NCBI GenBank assembly: GCA_003602475.1
Contig: QQSC01000052.1
Coordinates: forward strand, 1-35,113
Length of the DNA stretch: 35,113 nt
Source: Candidatus Poseidoniales archaeon
Lineage (GTDB): Archaea; Thermoplasmatota; Poseidoniia; Poseidoniales; Poseidoniaceae
Direction of reading: 5' to 3'
This document shows, one piece after another, positions 1 to 12,000 of this stretch. Both the position numbers and the translations under genes were made by a program. The number at the start of each line of letters is the position of its first letter. Positions within the stretch are counted from its first letter, which is position 1. The notes below the pieces were generated by a model. That model saw nothing but the letters and a program-made list of their open reading frames with translations, ran no database searches and was not told the origin of the DNA.

Positions 1-110
1 GAACCCGCGACCTTCGGATGTCTCAGACACCACAAGGGGCTTGCACGTCATACGATTGCCTTGGAGGCTGCCCTATGAGTCCGACGCGCTACCAACTACG
101 CCACCCCGGC
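1..110 (-). tRNA. tRNA-Met (CAU), intron-containing, 3' end cut by window edge
   Basis: Read on the minus strand from 110. The acceptor strand is GCCGGGG, the D arm is GCGT/GCGC around an AGTTGGTA loop, the anticodon stem is TCGGA/TCCGA, and the anticodon CAT is at 77-75. The T arm begins at 8 and the molecule runs off the window before the T arm and acceptor close. The anticodon loop is interrupted after position 37 by a 54-nt intron (separate entry). A G1 acceptor start argues against initiator tRNA, which in archaea usually starts AGC. Elongator Met is the best reading. Ile2 (CAU read with agmatidine) cannot be fully excluded because the 3' half of the acceptor is missing. Elongator tRNA-Met is a common intron host in euryarchaea. 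Confidence 0.9.
20..73 (-). other. Archaeal tRNA intron with bulge-helix-bulge splice junction
   Basis: The central 4-bp helix forms between CTCA (anticodon loop) and TGAG near the intron 3' end. It is flanked by 3-nt bulges TAG (cut TA|G) and ACA (cut AC|A). The outer exon helix is TCGGA/TCCGA and the inner intron helix is GGCA/TGTC with one G-U pair. These cuts give a 54-nt intron between tRNA positions 37 and 38, the canonical archaeal site cleaved by the EndA splicing endonuclease. The pairing was worked out by hand from the sequence. Confidence 0.88.
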
Positions 111-230
111 CTAACCTCCGCTGAGCCCTTCCCTCTTTGAAGAAATCGGAAGTTGTCCATGCCAAAACAACCTGTTGGAGCCACCCAACATCACCGATGT
201 GTTCTAACGCTGGCTCGCCTGCCGAGCGTT

Positions 231-1130
231 ATGGTGGACCTTCGAACGGCGATGGCTGCTGCTCAGGCCGAGCAAAAGCGACGCCAAGACCGCAACCCTC
301 GGTCGCCTGAGAAGAAAAAGAACCGCTCTGGTGCTGATTTGGGCATCGATCCGTTCGACCCTGTCAAGTACGTCAACAAGGAACGAGCCGATACCGCTTC
401 CATGTGGCTTGTCATCGTCTATTCGCTCGTGGTAACGTGTTTGATGCGTTTTGTCCTGATGCCCACCACGACCCTTGACAAAACCGATGTCCTGTACTTG
501 TTGCCGTTGATGATGATGATTCTCATTCCACAAATTCACCGCAGCGTCATGCCGGAACGGTTCAAAGAACATTACACCAAAGGAACCTGGTTCAAAGCGT
601 TCTTCCTTTACACGTTCACGTTCCTTTCCTTCTCGTTTTTGCTGGTGAACCCTCCCTTTGGAGACATTGTAGCACCGCAACTCGCCGATGAATGGGGCGT
701 GGCGATCGAAACCGAGGACGGTTTTCTGTTCGCCGATGAAAACCGCAGCAACATGGTGACCTGGACCCTTGATGACAGCGGTTCAGTCCAAGGTGATGCT
801 TGGTTGCTCTTCGGTTTGGCCGACAACGTTGGAGCGAACGAAGCGGATGTTGAAGTTCGCTACACCTTCCTCACCGAGACCGTGATCCTCTCGAGCAACA
901 GCACGTTTTGGGCAGAGCACGACTCGGACGTCGGCGGCTGGAGAACTCAGGACAACAGCACAGCACCGATTCTTCTTCCCCATCCTGACCAAGACCAAGC
1001 CATGGCCATTTATTTGGGCGACAGCCTCTCAGCAGGCGAACACAACATCGACGTCACCATCACGGAAGACGGAAACCCCTGGGAAAACACCCGTTCGTAT
1101 TCTTGGACACTTCTCGTGATCCAAGGTTGA
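231..1130 (+). CDS. Three-helix membrane protein with extracytoplasmic C-terminal domain, function unknown
   Basis: This is a 299-residue protein of no recognised family. It has a charged, Lys/Arg-rich cytoplasmic N-terminus (about 1-50), three hydrophobic segments (about 57-77, 86-102, 121-141) and a polar C-terminal domain of about 155 residues. That domain looks like an exported beta-rich domain and contains N-x-S/T sequons. The frame stays open upstream to a TTG at 153 and an ATG at 159, but those extra residues (His/Gln/Cys-mixed) do not look like protein, so the ATG at 231 is preferred. No Shine-Dalgarno sequence is seen. The gene is divergent from the tRNA-Met and converges on the small ORF ending at 1134. 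Confidence 0.75.
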   Translation: MVDLRTAMAAAQAEQKRRQDRNPRSPEKKKNRSGADLGIDPFDPVKYVNKERADTASMWLVIVYSLVVTCLMRFVLMPTTTLDKTDVLYLLPLMMMILIPQIHRSVMPERFKEHYTKGTWFKAFFLYTFTFLSFSFLLVNPPFGDIVAPQLADEWGVAIETEDGFLFADENRSNMVTWTLDDSGSVQGDAWLLFGLADNVGANEADVEVRYTFLTETVILSSNSTFWAEHDSDVGGWRTQDNSTAPILLPHPDQDQAMAIYLGDSLSAGEHNIDVTITEDGNPWENTRSYSWTLLVIQG

Positions 1131-1133
1131 ACG

Positions 1134-1310
1134 TCACGCCAAGAGATCGCCATGGTTGGCCACGATGGCGGACAGCAACACGTCGATACGCCGCTTGTCG
1201 TGTTCGTCTCGGGCTTGTGCCGTTGAACGTCGTTCACGGTTCATACGGGCTAAAGGGGCCAACACCGTCCAACAAAGGGCGTTTTCAATGGATGCAATCA
1301 TTCGCTTCAT
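1134..1310 (-). CDS. Small hypothetical protein (58 aa)
   Basis: This short ORF encodes a basic, Arg-rich, probably helical protein ending in a motif of the form RRxDVLLSAIxANHxDLL. The start at 1310 is chosen because a Shine-Dalgarno-like GGAAGTGA lies just before it. The frame remains open up to 1472, but the added residues are low quality. It ends 3 nt after the convergent membrane-protein gene stops. An overlapping ORF on the + strand is equally long, so coding status is uncertain. No function can be assigned. Confidence 0.42.
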   Translation of the reverse strand: MKRMIASIENALCWTVLAPLARMNRERRSTAQARDEHDKRRIDVLLSAIVANHGDLLA

Positions 1311-1486
1311 ATTCACTTCCAGTGACGACGGTGATACCTTGTTTTTCCAGAGGGGTCGTGATAAAGTGAAAGTGAAATTGAACCCAACGGGGGTGGCTTG
1401 ATCAAGGCAAAGGGTTGCGAACAAACTTGAAATGGCTGCCCGTCGCCCTTTTCCGTGCGAAAAGTGAAACATGAATTGTTGCTGCT
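1311..1486. other. Non-coding stretch, nothing recognised
   Basis: This is part of the only interval longer than 300 bases in the window (1131-1636) without a confident gene. I see no tRNA, no repeats and no convincing terminator here. A T-rich element (CTTTATCAC on the minus strand, near 1360-1369) could be a weak promoter for the small ORF at 1134-1310. Confidence 0.4.
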
Positions 1487-1594
1487 TTAGCTCACAAAGA
1501 GGACAGCCACAAACAGCAAGCAGAGGGCCAGGGGTGTCACTGACGACGCAGATGCGTCGGTGCTTGCTTGAGATAGCCAGCTAAGGCAGAGCAT
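1487..1594 (-). CDS. Candidate 35-aa single-span membrane peptide
   Basis: This is an ATG-initiated ORF of 35 codons. A polar Ser/Ala/Thr/Asp-rich N-terminal half is followed by a hydrophobic C-terminal stretch of about 15 residues (PLALCLLFVAVLFV) that could form a membrane span. It lies in the same orientation as, and downstream of, the cold-shock gene. No ribosome-binding site is visible and the ORF could be chance. It is listed because the hydrophobic segment is unusually clean. Confidence 0.25.
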   Translation of the reverse strand: MLCLSWLSQASTDASASSVTPLALCLLFVAVLFVS

Positions 1595-1636
1595 GATTGA
1601 AGGGGTTGAACGCCCTTCGTTTGCGTTGTATCCAGT

Positions 1637-1828
1637 TCACTCGGATTTGCGGACGTTGATGGCGTTGGGTCCTTTTGGTCCCTCACCGACTTCGAACTCA
1701 ACCGTGTCTCCGTCATGAATTTCGTCCGTCACTTGGGACTTGTGAACGAAGAGGTCTTCTCCGCCTTCTCGTTCGATGAAGCCGAAGCCCTTAATTTGAT
1801 TAAACCATTTTACCGTACCTGTTGGCAT
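1637..1828 (-). CDS. Cold-shock domain protein (CspA family)
   Basis: This 63-residue protein is a complete single cold-shock domain, a five-stranded OB fold that binds single-stranded RNA and DNA. Both nucleic-acid-binding motifs are present: RNP1 as KGFGFI after the starting TGTVKWF, and RNP2 as LFVHKS. The length matches bacterial CspA. An open frame extends upstream to 1951, but the domain begins exactly at the MPTGTVKWF start and a TATA-like box lies 25-30 nt upstream, which indicates a short-leader transcript from 1828. Likely role: RNA chaperone during temperature change. Csp genes occur in mesophilic and cold-adapted archaea and are thought to be of bacterial origin. Confidence 0.95.
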   Translation of the reverse strand: MPTGTVKWFNQIKGFGFIEREGGEDLFVHKSQVTDEIHDGDTVEFEVGEGPKGPNAINVRKSE

Positions 1829-1849
1829 AACTCGAACCCCGAAATTCAA

Positions 1850-1860
1850 GTAATTATAGT
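1850..1860 (-). promoter_or_regulatory. TATA-like box of the cold-shock gene
   Basis: The minus strand reads ACTATAATTA, centred about 28 nt upstream of the cold-shock start at 1828. That is the spacing expected for an archaeal TATA box driving a leaderless or near-leaderless mRNA. Confidence 0.55.
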
Positions 1861-1947
1861 AACCTCCCTCATGTGGTGCGATAACCACCGTTTTGAAAGG
1901 GTCAGGACGCCGTCGAAACCGAGGTTCGGCTTGGGTTGGTCCCACCG

Positions 1948-2904
1948 TCAATTCTTAAAATTCGAGACAATTTTAGCGGTGAGGGCGTCAAGTTGAATCT
2001 GTTCGCCACCGCCTTCAACCAATCGATAATCGGTTTCAGCCATCCATTCGGTAAGGGTCAACTTTGCCTGTTCACTCAAGAAATCAGCAGCGTACAGTTC
2101 ACGATGCAGTTGGTTGACGAAATCGGTACCTGCCAACCCAAACCGATCGAGCAGCTCTCGTAGTCGTCGCCGAGCTGCATGAAAGCCGTCGTCCTTGCAG
2201 GCCATGAGGTAGGCGTGAAGGGCTTCTGGCGGGGCGGTCGCCGAGGTTTCGTAAACCAAATCTCTCGTGACGTTGGCGTTGAGGGCCGCCGCTACCTGGA
2301 GCGCCGTGAGGGCCTTGCGCAAGTCGCCTTGTGAGATACGGGTCAACGCCTCGACAGCACCTTCTCCCATGTCCAATCCTTCCATTTCTGCAACATGAGC
2401 CACTTGGCTTGAAACATCAGCGTCTGCCAGAGGCCGGAAGCGAAACACTGCGCAGCGTGATTGGATGGGTTCAATGATTTTTGAGGAGTAGTTGCAGGAT
2501 AAAATGAACCTACAGGTCTCGGCATACTGTTCCATAATTCGGCGCAGAGCCCCTTGCGCATCGTTGGTTAGAGCGTCAGCTTCGTCGAGGAAGATGATTT
2601 TGAACGCTGCCCCACCGTACGGCTGTGTGCGTGCAAACTGCTTGACTTTGGTCCGGATGCTTTCGAGCTTCCGTTCATCCGATGCGTTCATCTCAAGCAA
2701 ATTCTGTCGAAATTCGGGACCATAAATGTCCTTCGTAAGGGCCATCGCAGCCGTTGTTTTACCCGTCCCTGGGGGTCCCGCAAACAAAAGATGAGGGAAA
2801 TTTTTCTGGCCTGCATAGGTCCCCAATCGGTGAACAACCGCCGCTTGACCACGGATCTCGCCAACCGATTGTGGCCGATGTTTTTCCACCCACAATTCGC
2901 TCAT
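1948..2904 (-). CDS. rfcS: Replication factor C small subunit (clamp loader ATPase)
   Basis: This 318-residue AAA+ ATPase is the small subunit of the clamp loader that places PCNA on primed DNA. Walker A is GPPGTGKT at 43-50, Walker B LDEAD at 106-110, the sensor 1 region is around 134-140, and the arginine-finger SRC motif is at 149-151. The C-terminal helical collar domain follows to the end. The N-terminus (WVEKHRP) is diagnostic of RfcS rather than the large subunit. The length is typical (about 315-330). No Shine-Dalgarno sequence precedes the start, consistent with a leaderless message. No large subunit gene is in the window. Confidence 0.96.
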   Translation of the reverse strand: MSELWVEKHRPQSVGEIRGQAAVVHRLGTYAGQKNFPHLLFAGPPGTGKTTAAMALTKDIYGPEFRQNLLEMNASDERKLESIRTKVKQFARTQPYGGAAFKIIFLDEADALTNDAQGALRRIMEQYAETCRFILSCNYSSKIIEPIQSRCAVFRFRPLADADVSSQVAHVAEMEGLDMGEGAVEALTRISQGDLRKALTALQVAAALNANVTRDLVYETSATAPPEALHAYLMACKDDGFHAARRRLRELLDRFGLAGTDFVNQLHRELYAADFLSEQAKLTLTEWMAETDYRLVEGGGEQIQLDALTAKIVSNFKN

Positions 2905-3021
2905 GCTTTGGTGGGTGTCCGACGAGCCTCCTTCAACATTGGCATCGTGAAGATTGCCCGCGAATAAATGCCTCCAACGGCTCCGCCGCGCTCCGTTTCT
3001 TCATGCCGTGTGAGGGAAAAG

Positions 3022-3050
3022 TCCCTATATTGGGGAGAGTCGTGTAGGGA
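3022..3050 (+). promoter_or_regulatory. TATA-like box with flanking inverted repeat, giant surface-protein gene
   Basis: CTATATTG (3025-3032) lies about 30 nt before the ATG at 3060, the expected spacing for a near-leaderless archaeal transcript. A perfect 6-bp inverted repeat, TCCCTA (3022-3027) and TAGGGA (3045-3050), brackets the region from the TATA box to the presumed transcription start and could be an operator. Confidence 0.5.
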
Positions 3051-3059
3051 ACGAGCCCC

Positions 3060-6000
3060 ATGCGTGATGTTCCTTCCCTAAACGCTCGCCGCACCGCTTT
3101 CATGCTCGTTGTGATGTTTTTGCTCGCCGACATGGCGCTTCCACACACGATGGAGGGTTGGTCCACGCTGGAAAACGAACGCGGTGAGGGTCCCCAATTT
3201 GCCATCCAAAATCACGGTGCCGTAGCAGACACGTCGATCTCACAAGGCAACCCGACCAGCACCTACAACACCACGGCAACCTCATCGTTGAGCGACACCA
3301 CCAACGATGAAACCCGGCTTCTGCTTCGTTTTCCCATGAACTACACCGCTGCCGACACCATCATCGATGCTCGCATTGACCTCCAATGCAACACCACGGA
3401 AACCGGGAACACTGACATGCAGGCCTACACTGGCAAAATGAACCGTTTCTGGAACGGCTCATGGGTGTCGTGGACCAACTTTGCTGCCAACCTTCCGTGG
3501 ACGGCACCGGGAGCTGATGATTTGTCCGACCGTACCGATTGGGAGCCTCCCACCACCATCTCCAGTAACGGTACGTTGAGCCTCAACATCACCAGCCTCG
3601 CTCAACAATCGGCCAAGGCCAATGCCAGCGTGATGTCGGTGATTGTGGCCTCTCTGGGAGCCACTTACTCCTGCCACATGAGCGAGACCTCGGTCTCGGG
3701 TTACGCCCCGGTTTTCGTGGTGAATGCAGCAGCAACACCAGCATCAGCGGGCGCTTCGGTCGAAGCAGATTTGCCAGTTGAGAATGGTGCAGCTTGGATG
3801 ACAAGCAATTTCCTCCTCGAAGCCGTCACAACCCCCCGTCTTGGTTACGCCATGAACACCGGGCAAGATGTGGAAATGCACCTGAGTTCGTCCCCTCAAT
3901 GGCGCTCGGCTGCGGACGGTGATTGGCATTATTCCACCCTCTGGAACACGTTTGCTTCCACCGGTGTCAGCGGTGCCTACGATGTCCCGAGTTCCGATGC
4001 TTTTGCGAACGGTACTGAGATGTTCATGCGAGTTCGCTCGGTTGACAGCAACGGTCAATGGGGCGCGTGGTCGGGAGCCTTCTTCCTCTTGCCCAACCTC
4101 AACGTCACCGACAACGGAGACGGGACCGCTTCCATGACCATTGCACACGATGACGTGGGAATGATGGATCATTTCATCGAAGACACCTACGTTTCACAAA
4201 CTCAACGCACCCTCAACTACGGCAACGCACAGACGTTGGACACATCCATGACCTCCAACAAAGAACGGTTGATTCACCTTCGTTTGCGATTGAATCAACT
4301 TGGACTTCACGACAACCTGACCATCGTGGATTCTGATGTGGTTCTTGAGCGCAACAGTCGCTCAGGCGACGCCGTCGTCTCCGTTCATGGAATGGATGAA
4401 TCGGGTGTGTACATGACAGAAGGCATGACGTGGAACTCCATGTCGGACCAGAGCAGCACCGATTGGTACGACGGTGGACGCAGCAATGGAACGGCAGCCA
4501 TCGACCTCCTCAACACCAACCAGTCCAGCAACACGTTTTCCTTCGCCATGACACACGCCGTGCAAAACTATCTTGACGATTCGGATGAGAAACCAATGGA
4601 TCTGCTGATGGCCGTGCGAGGGAAATACGAGGGCTACACGAACGGTGACGGCATTACATTCCACTCGACTGAAGCCGTGGATGAAGCCCTGCGGCCAGTG
4701 TACGAATTGACGTACAAATGGGGTTCAGGGGCTCCTTCACCCGTGTCACTCACCGCTCCAGCCGATGGCCTAGCCATCTGGAACAAAACCGGGCACAATT
4801 TCACCGGAAACACCGAGCCAGTCCTCAACTGGACAGCCCCGACATCGGGGGATGACATTGTGTTTCAACTGGCTCGTGACGAAGATTTCCGTCTGCGTCA
4901 ATGGGTGGTTGACACGCGTGTGGACAACGACTTCTCACCTTCAGACAGCACGTTGTCGTTGAACGGGTCAGACGCGTTGACAATTGGCAACATGTACTTC
5001 TGGCGAATGGCCACCGTGGACAGCAACAACCATTACGGAGAATGGGTGCAATCCAGTTTCTTCATCTCCAGCCTTGAGAGCACCTATTTGGGGGATGATC
5101 GCTATGAGTTCAGACTGAAGCACGGAAACGGTTCGTTGGACAACCAATACCCAGTCTGCGAGGACACCTACCTTGACAGCGGCGACACCACCGCCAACTA
5201 CGGAACCGATTCCGAAATGACGGTTGATTACAACGTCATCGGTTCTGAATTGACCTCGTTGGTCGGGTGCAATTTGGTGTCCAACTTGTTGCCCGATGGC
5301 TACGCTGTGGAATCCGCACACCTCAAACTCACACTCACCCAGTCCGCTTACAATAGCCCGCAAATCGGGGTTTGGGAAAGTCTGCAAAACAACTGGTCCG
5401 AAGAGGATGCAACGTGGTCGAGTTATGATGGCAGCAACTCTTGGGATACGGCTGGAGCCAAGGGCAGCGAACGAACCTCTCTTCTTGACAGCGAAACTGT
5501 TGATGCCACCTATTACGAAGACGATCAAGTGGAATGGAACGTGACGCTTGCTGTGCAAAATGCCATGCGAGAGGATCGCCGTGTTGACTTTATTATCGGC
5601 ATGGTGGGTGCCGGCAGCGGCACCGATCGCTCTGCTTATTTCGCTACTGCAGAAGCCTCTTCATCGGATCGACCTGAACTGACGTTTGTGTACGTGCCAG
5701 GGTCCGATGCGTTGCCGTCTACTCCAGCCCCCCTCACGCCGCTCAACGGATCTTGGTCGATGGGCACCGGGGTGGATCAAACCCCGATTCAACGGCCCGT
5801 GCTCGCATGGAACTTCAGCGGAAGCATGACCGTCGGGGGCTACCTCCTGGAACTTGACAAACAGGCTTCGTTTGGTTCAAGCACAACCCAGACCTTGACT
5901 TCATGGAACGATGGAGGGTTTGACCTCACCAACCTCACCTACCAACCTTTCAGCGACTTGGATGAAGGTGAGACCTGGTATTGGCGCGTCCGTGCAGTTT

Positions 6001-9000
6001 CGACAACCAATCAAATTGGCGATTGGTCAAGTGTTTATCACTTCCATGTGCCCGATTTGGTGACCTCGGTAATCGACAGCACAACAGCTACGGTTGAATG
6101 GCGCCACCATGAGGCCTTGCCCCACCTCAACACGCCGCATTTCGTCGACACTTATGTGGTCGAAAACGGCTCTGGCTCGGACCAAACAAAAGATACCAGC
6201 ACGACCTTGTTGGTGGGCAACAATGCCGGCTACGACGCTGCCTCCTTGATTCGCATTCCTTTGGACGACATTCCTCAACCGACCAACGCACGAATCACCG
6301 TAGCCACGCTCAACCTTTTCTCACAATTCCAGTCGGATGAAGATGTACCTGTGGCCGTTCGACCCGTTCTTCAAAACTGGACCGCATCCGCCAACGCCAC
6401 CACCTATGACGGTACCAACATGTGGTCCGAACGAGGAGGACGTGACATTGGCACGGACATTGGTTCATTCGTCGATTTGCAACCCAGCCTCAACGATGCT
6501 TGGATGTCGTTTGACATCTCAGAGGCGATTCAGGTTGGCTTCGCCAACGGTGACAATCACATCTCATTGATGCTCTACGCTTCGTCCGACACCTCTGATT
6601 TGGTAACCTTTGCTTCCGTCGATGGCGCCTCATCCGTTCAACCCTACGTCAACATCACGTGGGAAGACGGTTTGGTGTCAAGCCCAACCTCGCCGGGTGT
6701 GAACACCGCTCCTGCTCCAAACGCCATCGTTTGGGACAGCGATTCGCATGCTCTTCAGGCCGACCGGCAACCGACGTTGACGTGGTCCTACAACGGCTCG
6801 AGCGTGGTCACCGATTGGCGAGTGCTCATCCAACAGGACCCCAATGACGACATGGCTGGTTTGTACGTTTACGATTCCCGTTTCAATGCCTCGATGTTCG
6901 ACATCGTGAACCGTACGTTCACGCCGGACAGTGACCTTGAATTTTCGAGTGACATCTTGTGGATGGTGCAACCCATCAACAACGGTATGCTCGGCCCCCG
7001 TGGTAACACAACCTTGTTTTTCCTACCCGCAGACATTGGACAAGAAGTAAACAGCACTCACGCCACGCTCTCCATTCAGCAACACAACGCTCTGCCCGGT
7101 AGCCAATTCCCAACCGTTAGCAGCGACACCTATCTCGACAGTGGCAATGCACTGACCAATCAAGGCAGCAGCGATCGGACATATGTGGGTTACAGCCCCG
7201 TCTCGAACAGCAACACGAACCTTCGGACCTCAACGCTGATGTCCATGAACTTCTCTTCCTTGCCCCTCCCTTCCAATTATGAAGTGGTTGAGGCCAGTTT
7301 GGACCTCAGGGTTCTCAATCAACGAGACAACACTCTGATTTCTGTGTCCAACATGGTGACGTCATGGTCTGAATCTTCAACATGGTCCTACCCATCCGGC
7401 AACACCTCTTCATGGGCGTCTATCGGTGCTTACCAATCGCAAGACGCTGATGTGCCTTTCAACGCCCCAACCTGGGTTAACTCCACCGGGATGGCCAACT
7501 TCAACGTGACAGCGCTCCTTCAACACGCCCTCAGTATGGGACACACGGAGCTGAATGTGATTCTGCAGGCGGAAGATCACCTGGGTGGTGTCAACGGGCG
7601 TACTCAATTCGCCAGCAGCGAACACAGCACTCTGGCGCACCGCCCAATGTTGAACATCACCTATCGCGTGGATGCAGCGCCGTGGCACGCCGCTTCGCCA
7701 ACGCAGTTGGTGCCAGCCGATGGTGCCACGACATGGGACACCGCTCAACCTCGACCCAGTGGGCAGGACAGCACCGAATTCAACTGGACATCCGCAAGCA
7801 CGAACGAAACGCAATGGCTGATGTGCGTTTCTCCAGACAACCGAATGATGGGCGAGGTTTGCTTTGATTCCAACGGCATGGAAGACGGGGAATTCTCCGA
7901 ACTTACCTTCGATGCCTCCAACCTCACCGTCACCAATGATGGCATGACCAAAGGAGATTTCTGGACATATTGGCGTGTTCGAGCCGACCAAGACGACCGA
8001 ATTGGAGAATGGTCGGACATTCACCGATTCAGAAATCCCACCGACCAAGGAACGGATGACGGTGATGGCAATCAATCGCTGAACATCTCGCGAGGCAGCG
8101 TCTTCACCAACACCGGTCTCTTGCCGTCTGTTCCAGATGTGGAAATCTCGTCCACCTCATCAGTAAACAGTGGGGCGCAGACCACCATGTCGCTCGGAGC
8201 GGCAGCATCAGGGACGGGAGAAAGTCGAATTTTATTGGAATTCGATCTCTCGGACATGCCTTGGCCAACCGCCATGACGCCCACTGAAATGCTCCTCCGA
8301 ATGCACCAAATCGGCATCACAGGGACATCATCAACCACCGTGGCAGCCTATGCTTGCAGTGGCTTTAGTGAAACAACGACGGTTTGGGCCAACGCACCTT
8401 CCTGCTCAACAACTGAATTGACTCGCTCGACCCTGACGCTTACTTCGCCAATCGGTTGGATTGATTGGGATTTGACAGGACTCGCTCAGTCCAACATCGC
8501 CAACGGCAACACCACCATGACGGTGATGTTGGCTCGAGTGGGCAGCGCAAGTTCCTCTCATCTCTTCTACAGTTCGGACTACAACGACCCGGATTACCGT
8601 CCGCATTTGGTGTTGGACTACGTCGACAACGTCGACGGTGTTGTTCCTCCTTCTCAACCGAGTTTGGTCTCACCTAGCGATGGTGAAGTACTCTATGAAC
8701 TCTCAAACGGGCAATTGACCTCTGACGAACGGCCCATGTTGACATGGAACCCAGTGGCGGGCGCTACCGGATACATCGTGACTATTGAGGACGATTCCGG
8801 CCCAACCAAGTACAAATCATGGGAAGACAGCGAGATCACCAACACCACGTTCAGTTTCAACGAAGACCTGCCGCAAGGGTCCCAACTCACCTGGTGGGTT
8901 CAGGCTGTGAATCAATCGATTCCGGGTCCCTCGTCATCTCGGTGGTCATTTGCCGTTGGTGAACCCAATCACGTTTACAACGGAGATCAAACCTTCACGT

Positions 9001-12000
9001 ACACTTTCCAAACCGGTAACGAAGTTGAGGCATTTGGCCACACGAACATCGGTGAGACCACGTTGAGGAGTTCCGCTCCAGCCCAGAATTTCGGTGACGC
9101 AGGAACGGTGAGTGTCGGGTCGGATTGCGGGTCATTGTTCACGGATGAATGCCGATTAACCGTTGGATTCAATTCGGGTCAAGTACCGTTTGCTTCTTAC
9201 CAAAACGTCCATTCTGCATCGCTTGGAATGTACGTTGACGAATGGAGTTCGGCCCAAGGAGCCACGTCAGTAACCTTCCACGTCCACCCAATGCTCAGTT
9301 CATGGAACCAATTTAGTGCTACATGGAACGGGACAACTTCTGGCTCGACATGGGGTGCTCCTGGCCTTCAAGCCGGTGTTGATTACGGAGCCGCCGTGTC
9401 GTCCACCACCGCCAACGTTGGTGCCTCCGGTTGGATTTGGTTTGATTTGAGCACGCCCGGCATGACCATCACCAGCCAGCAGGCTTGGGTGATTCTTGGG
9501 GTTGCCAACACAGGATATGCGCATGCCGAATTCTATTCGAGCGAAATTTCCAACCAAGGTCTCCGTCCTCAAGTGCTGTTCAACACCACCAACATCACCA
9601 CCGTTGACATCACTCCCGGCGGGGCGGTCACAACCGATGCCGATACATCGGTCGTGTTCAGCCATGTCGTCTTTGACCACACCTCAACACAACAGACGCC
9701 ACCAATCGTTTGGTCGGCGACGGCTGGCAGTGTTGGCAGCAATGGATTGTACACGCCAAGCACTGCGGGTACCCATCAAATCACCGCTTGTTTCGGTTTA
9801 GTTTGTGGCACACAAAACATCACGGTTAATCCGGGTGCTCCTGTGACGTTGTCCGCCTCGCCGTTGCAGGTGACCATCACCGCAGACGAGACTCTCAACA
9901 TCGTGGCCAACATGTACGACCAGCACGGAAACCTGGTCACCGGTGAAAGCATCACGTATGTTCCTTCCAACGGGAGCATGTCACTGACCGTTCCAAGCCT
10001 GTTTGAACCCTATGCTGTCGGAAATCACACCATTGTTGTGACTCACACCGCAAGCGGTCAACAATTGACCGTGAACGTCATGGTCACCTCTGGTGCACCG
10101 TCCTACTTCACGCTTTCAGGATGCGAAGGCACGTTGCCAGCAGGGCAGTGGTGTGGCATTGCTGCCGTTCTCTACGACCAATACGGAAACGAGTTGGATC
10201 TCACCGAGGCTGGAGATTTGACATGGTCCACAACCAATGGTAATTACTCCGAATTGAACCAACAATACTTCCCTGACCATGTCGGTAATTGGTGGCTCAA
10301 CCTCACCTCCACCTCCGGGGCTTCAGCACAGCTCATGCTAACCGTGGGGCACGGTGCGATGGCTTCTCTTGAGCTCAACGCATCGATGCTCGACATCACC
10401 GCCGATGAACGAGTTTACATCAACACAACACGAATTGACCTTCGCGGAAACCGACTGGCTGTGTTGCTGCCTTCCGACAACTGGACGATGATTGCAGATG
10501 GTCAAATCACGGCGGGGGCTCCAGCGATTTGGGACCCTGTTTCACGGGGTTCCAAAACCATTGAAGCGCGCTATGAAACCCTCACGGCAAGCGTCACGGT
10601 GAACGTTGTAGAGGGAACGATTCGCACGCTGATTCTCGAAGTTGACGACCAACCGTCCACATGGGGCATGTTTGCCATTACGGCTGATGAAACCCTCGAA
10701 GTCGAAGCGTTTGCCATCGATAGCAAAGGCAACCAATGGGAAATCACGGCCAATTGGACATTGACGCACCCCTCCCTCACGAGTCCGCTTTCTGGATTCC
10801 TCGAAAACACGATGTCACAAGTCACCACCTTTACCCCATACTATGCAAGCGATGAGGCGTACGCCCTCACGGCCATGTACGACGATTTGGAAGACGGAAC
10901 ATCGCACTCGGTCGGATTGAACATCACGGTTCGTGCTGGATTTTTGCACACGGTGGTCGTGGAAGCCCTGGCCAACAACCCGGTTGGTTCCTCGGGCGAC
11001 AGCATTGAGATGACGGCCGATTACGCCCTCAGCTTTACGACTCAACTGGCCGATCAAGACACCAACCCCATTGAAGCCGGCGTGTTGACATGGCTGCATG
11101 TCAACGAGGACACAGGCGAAATGACGGACATCACGACCGCCTTGCTTCTCAACAACATGACATGGGACGCTTCGACGGTGGGCAACTACAGCATCCATGC
11201 CTACAGCATCAGCGGTTCCGGGTTCAACATTACCGACAGCGTTCAGATATCGGTCCTCCAAGGAAGGGCAGTGTCCCTGTCCGTCGATGCATCGACCACC
11301 ACACCTGTGGCCGGCGACATGGTGACGCTACAAATCACCGGAACCGACGCAGACGGGAACACCTTCCCGCAGAACGTTCAATGGTCGGAGAACATGAATC
11401 CTGTGACAACACTCACCGAAGTTGAAGGGGAATTGGGTGCCTACCTCTACCAGGCACAAACAGCAGGGGTCCACGGTCTTGTTTACACGGTTGGTCAGGC
11501 AACTTCCACCGTTGAATTGACGGTATCTGCCCAATCGGTAGCAGCACGCCTTGAGCTCAATTTGTCTTCCGAGAAGGTCATACAGCTTGAATCGGTTGAC
11601 CTTCAAATCCGAGCCTACGACGAATTTGACAATGAAATCGATGTGCCTTCAAGTGTTTCAGTTGATGCAACTGGACGTGCTGAGGTCAAACAATTGGACC
11701 CAAGTCAATGGACCATCACGACCCTCGATGAAGGGCCACAAACCATCACGGTTGGTGTTGGCGCGGTTCAAGTTTCAACAGAATTTACCGTTGAGGGGAA
11801 CCTCGCTGGCTTTTTCCAAGCAGGCGGAGCCCTCTATTACGTTGGCGCTGTATTGTTGGGACTGGTGGCTATGGCGTTGTTGGCTGTTCTCGTTATGTTC
11901 ATGCGTCCAAGTGCCGATGGTTGGGACGATGACGACGATGACGACGATTACGAAGACGAACCGGCCCCGGGGCCAAGCGGTCCCGCTCCCGGCCCAAGTG

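Noticed and set aside
1-110. tRNA-Ile2 (CAU) instead of tRNA-Met
   Set aside because: The acceptor GCCGGGG and the position-37 intron fit elongator Met better. The missing 3' half prevents full exclusion.
153-230. N-terminal extension of the membrane protein from the TTG at 153 or ATG at 159
   Set aside because: The 26 extra residues look like translated intergenic DNA, with no ribosome-binding site. The ATG at 231 starts a sequence typical of a cytoplasmic N-terminus.
1156-1401. 81-codon + strand frame in the gap before the cold-shock gene
   Set aside because: It overlaps the minus-strand small ORF that has a better ribosome-binding site and composition. Neither is certain.
7410-8075. 221-codon open frame on the - strand, and similar long frames at 4968-5558 and 10815-11261
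   Set aside because: All lie opposite the giant surface-protein gene with its regular modules. Long antisense frames are expected from its codon bias.
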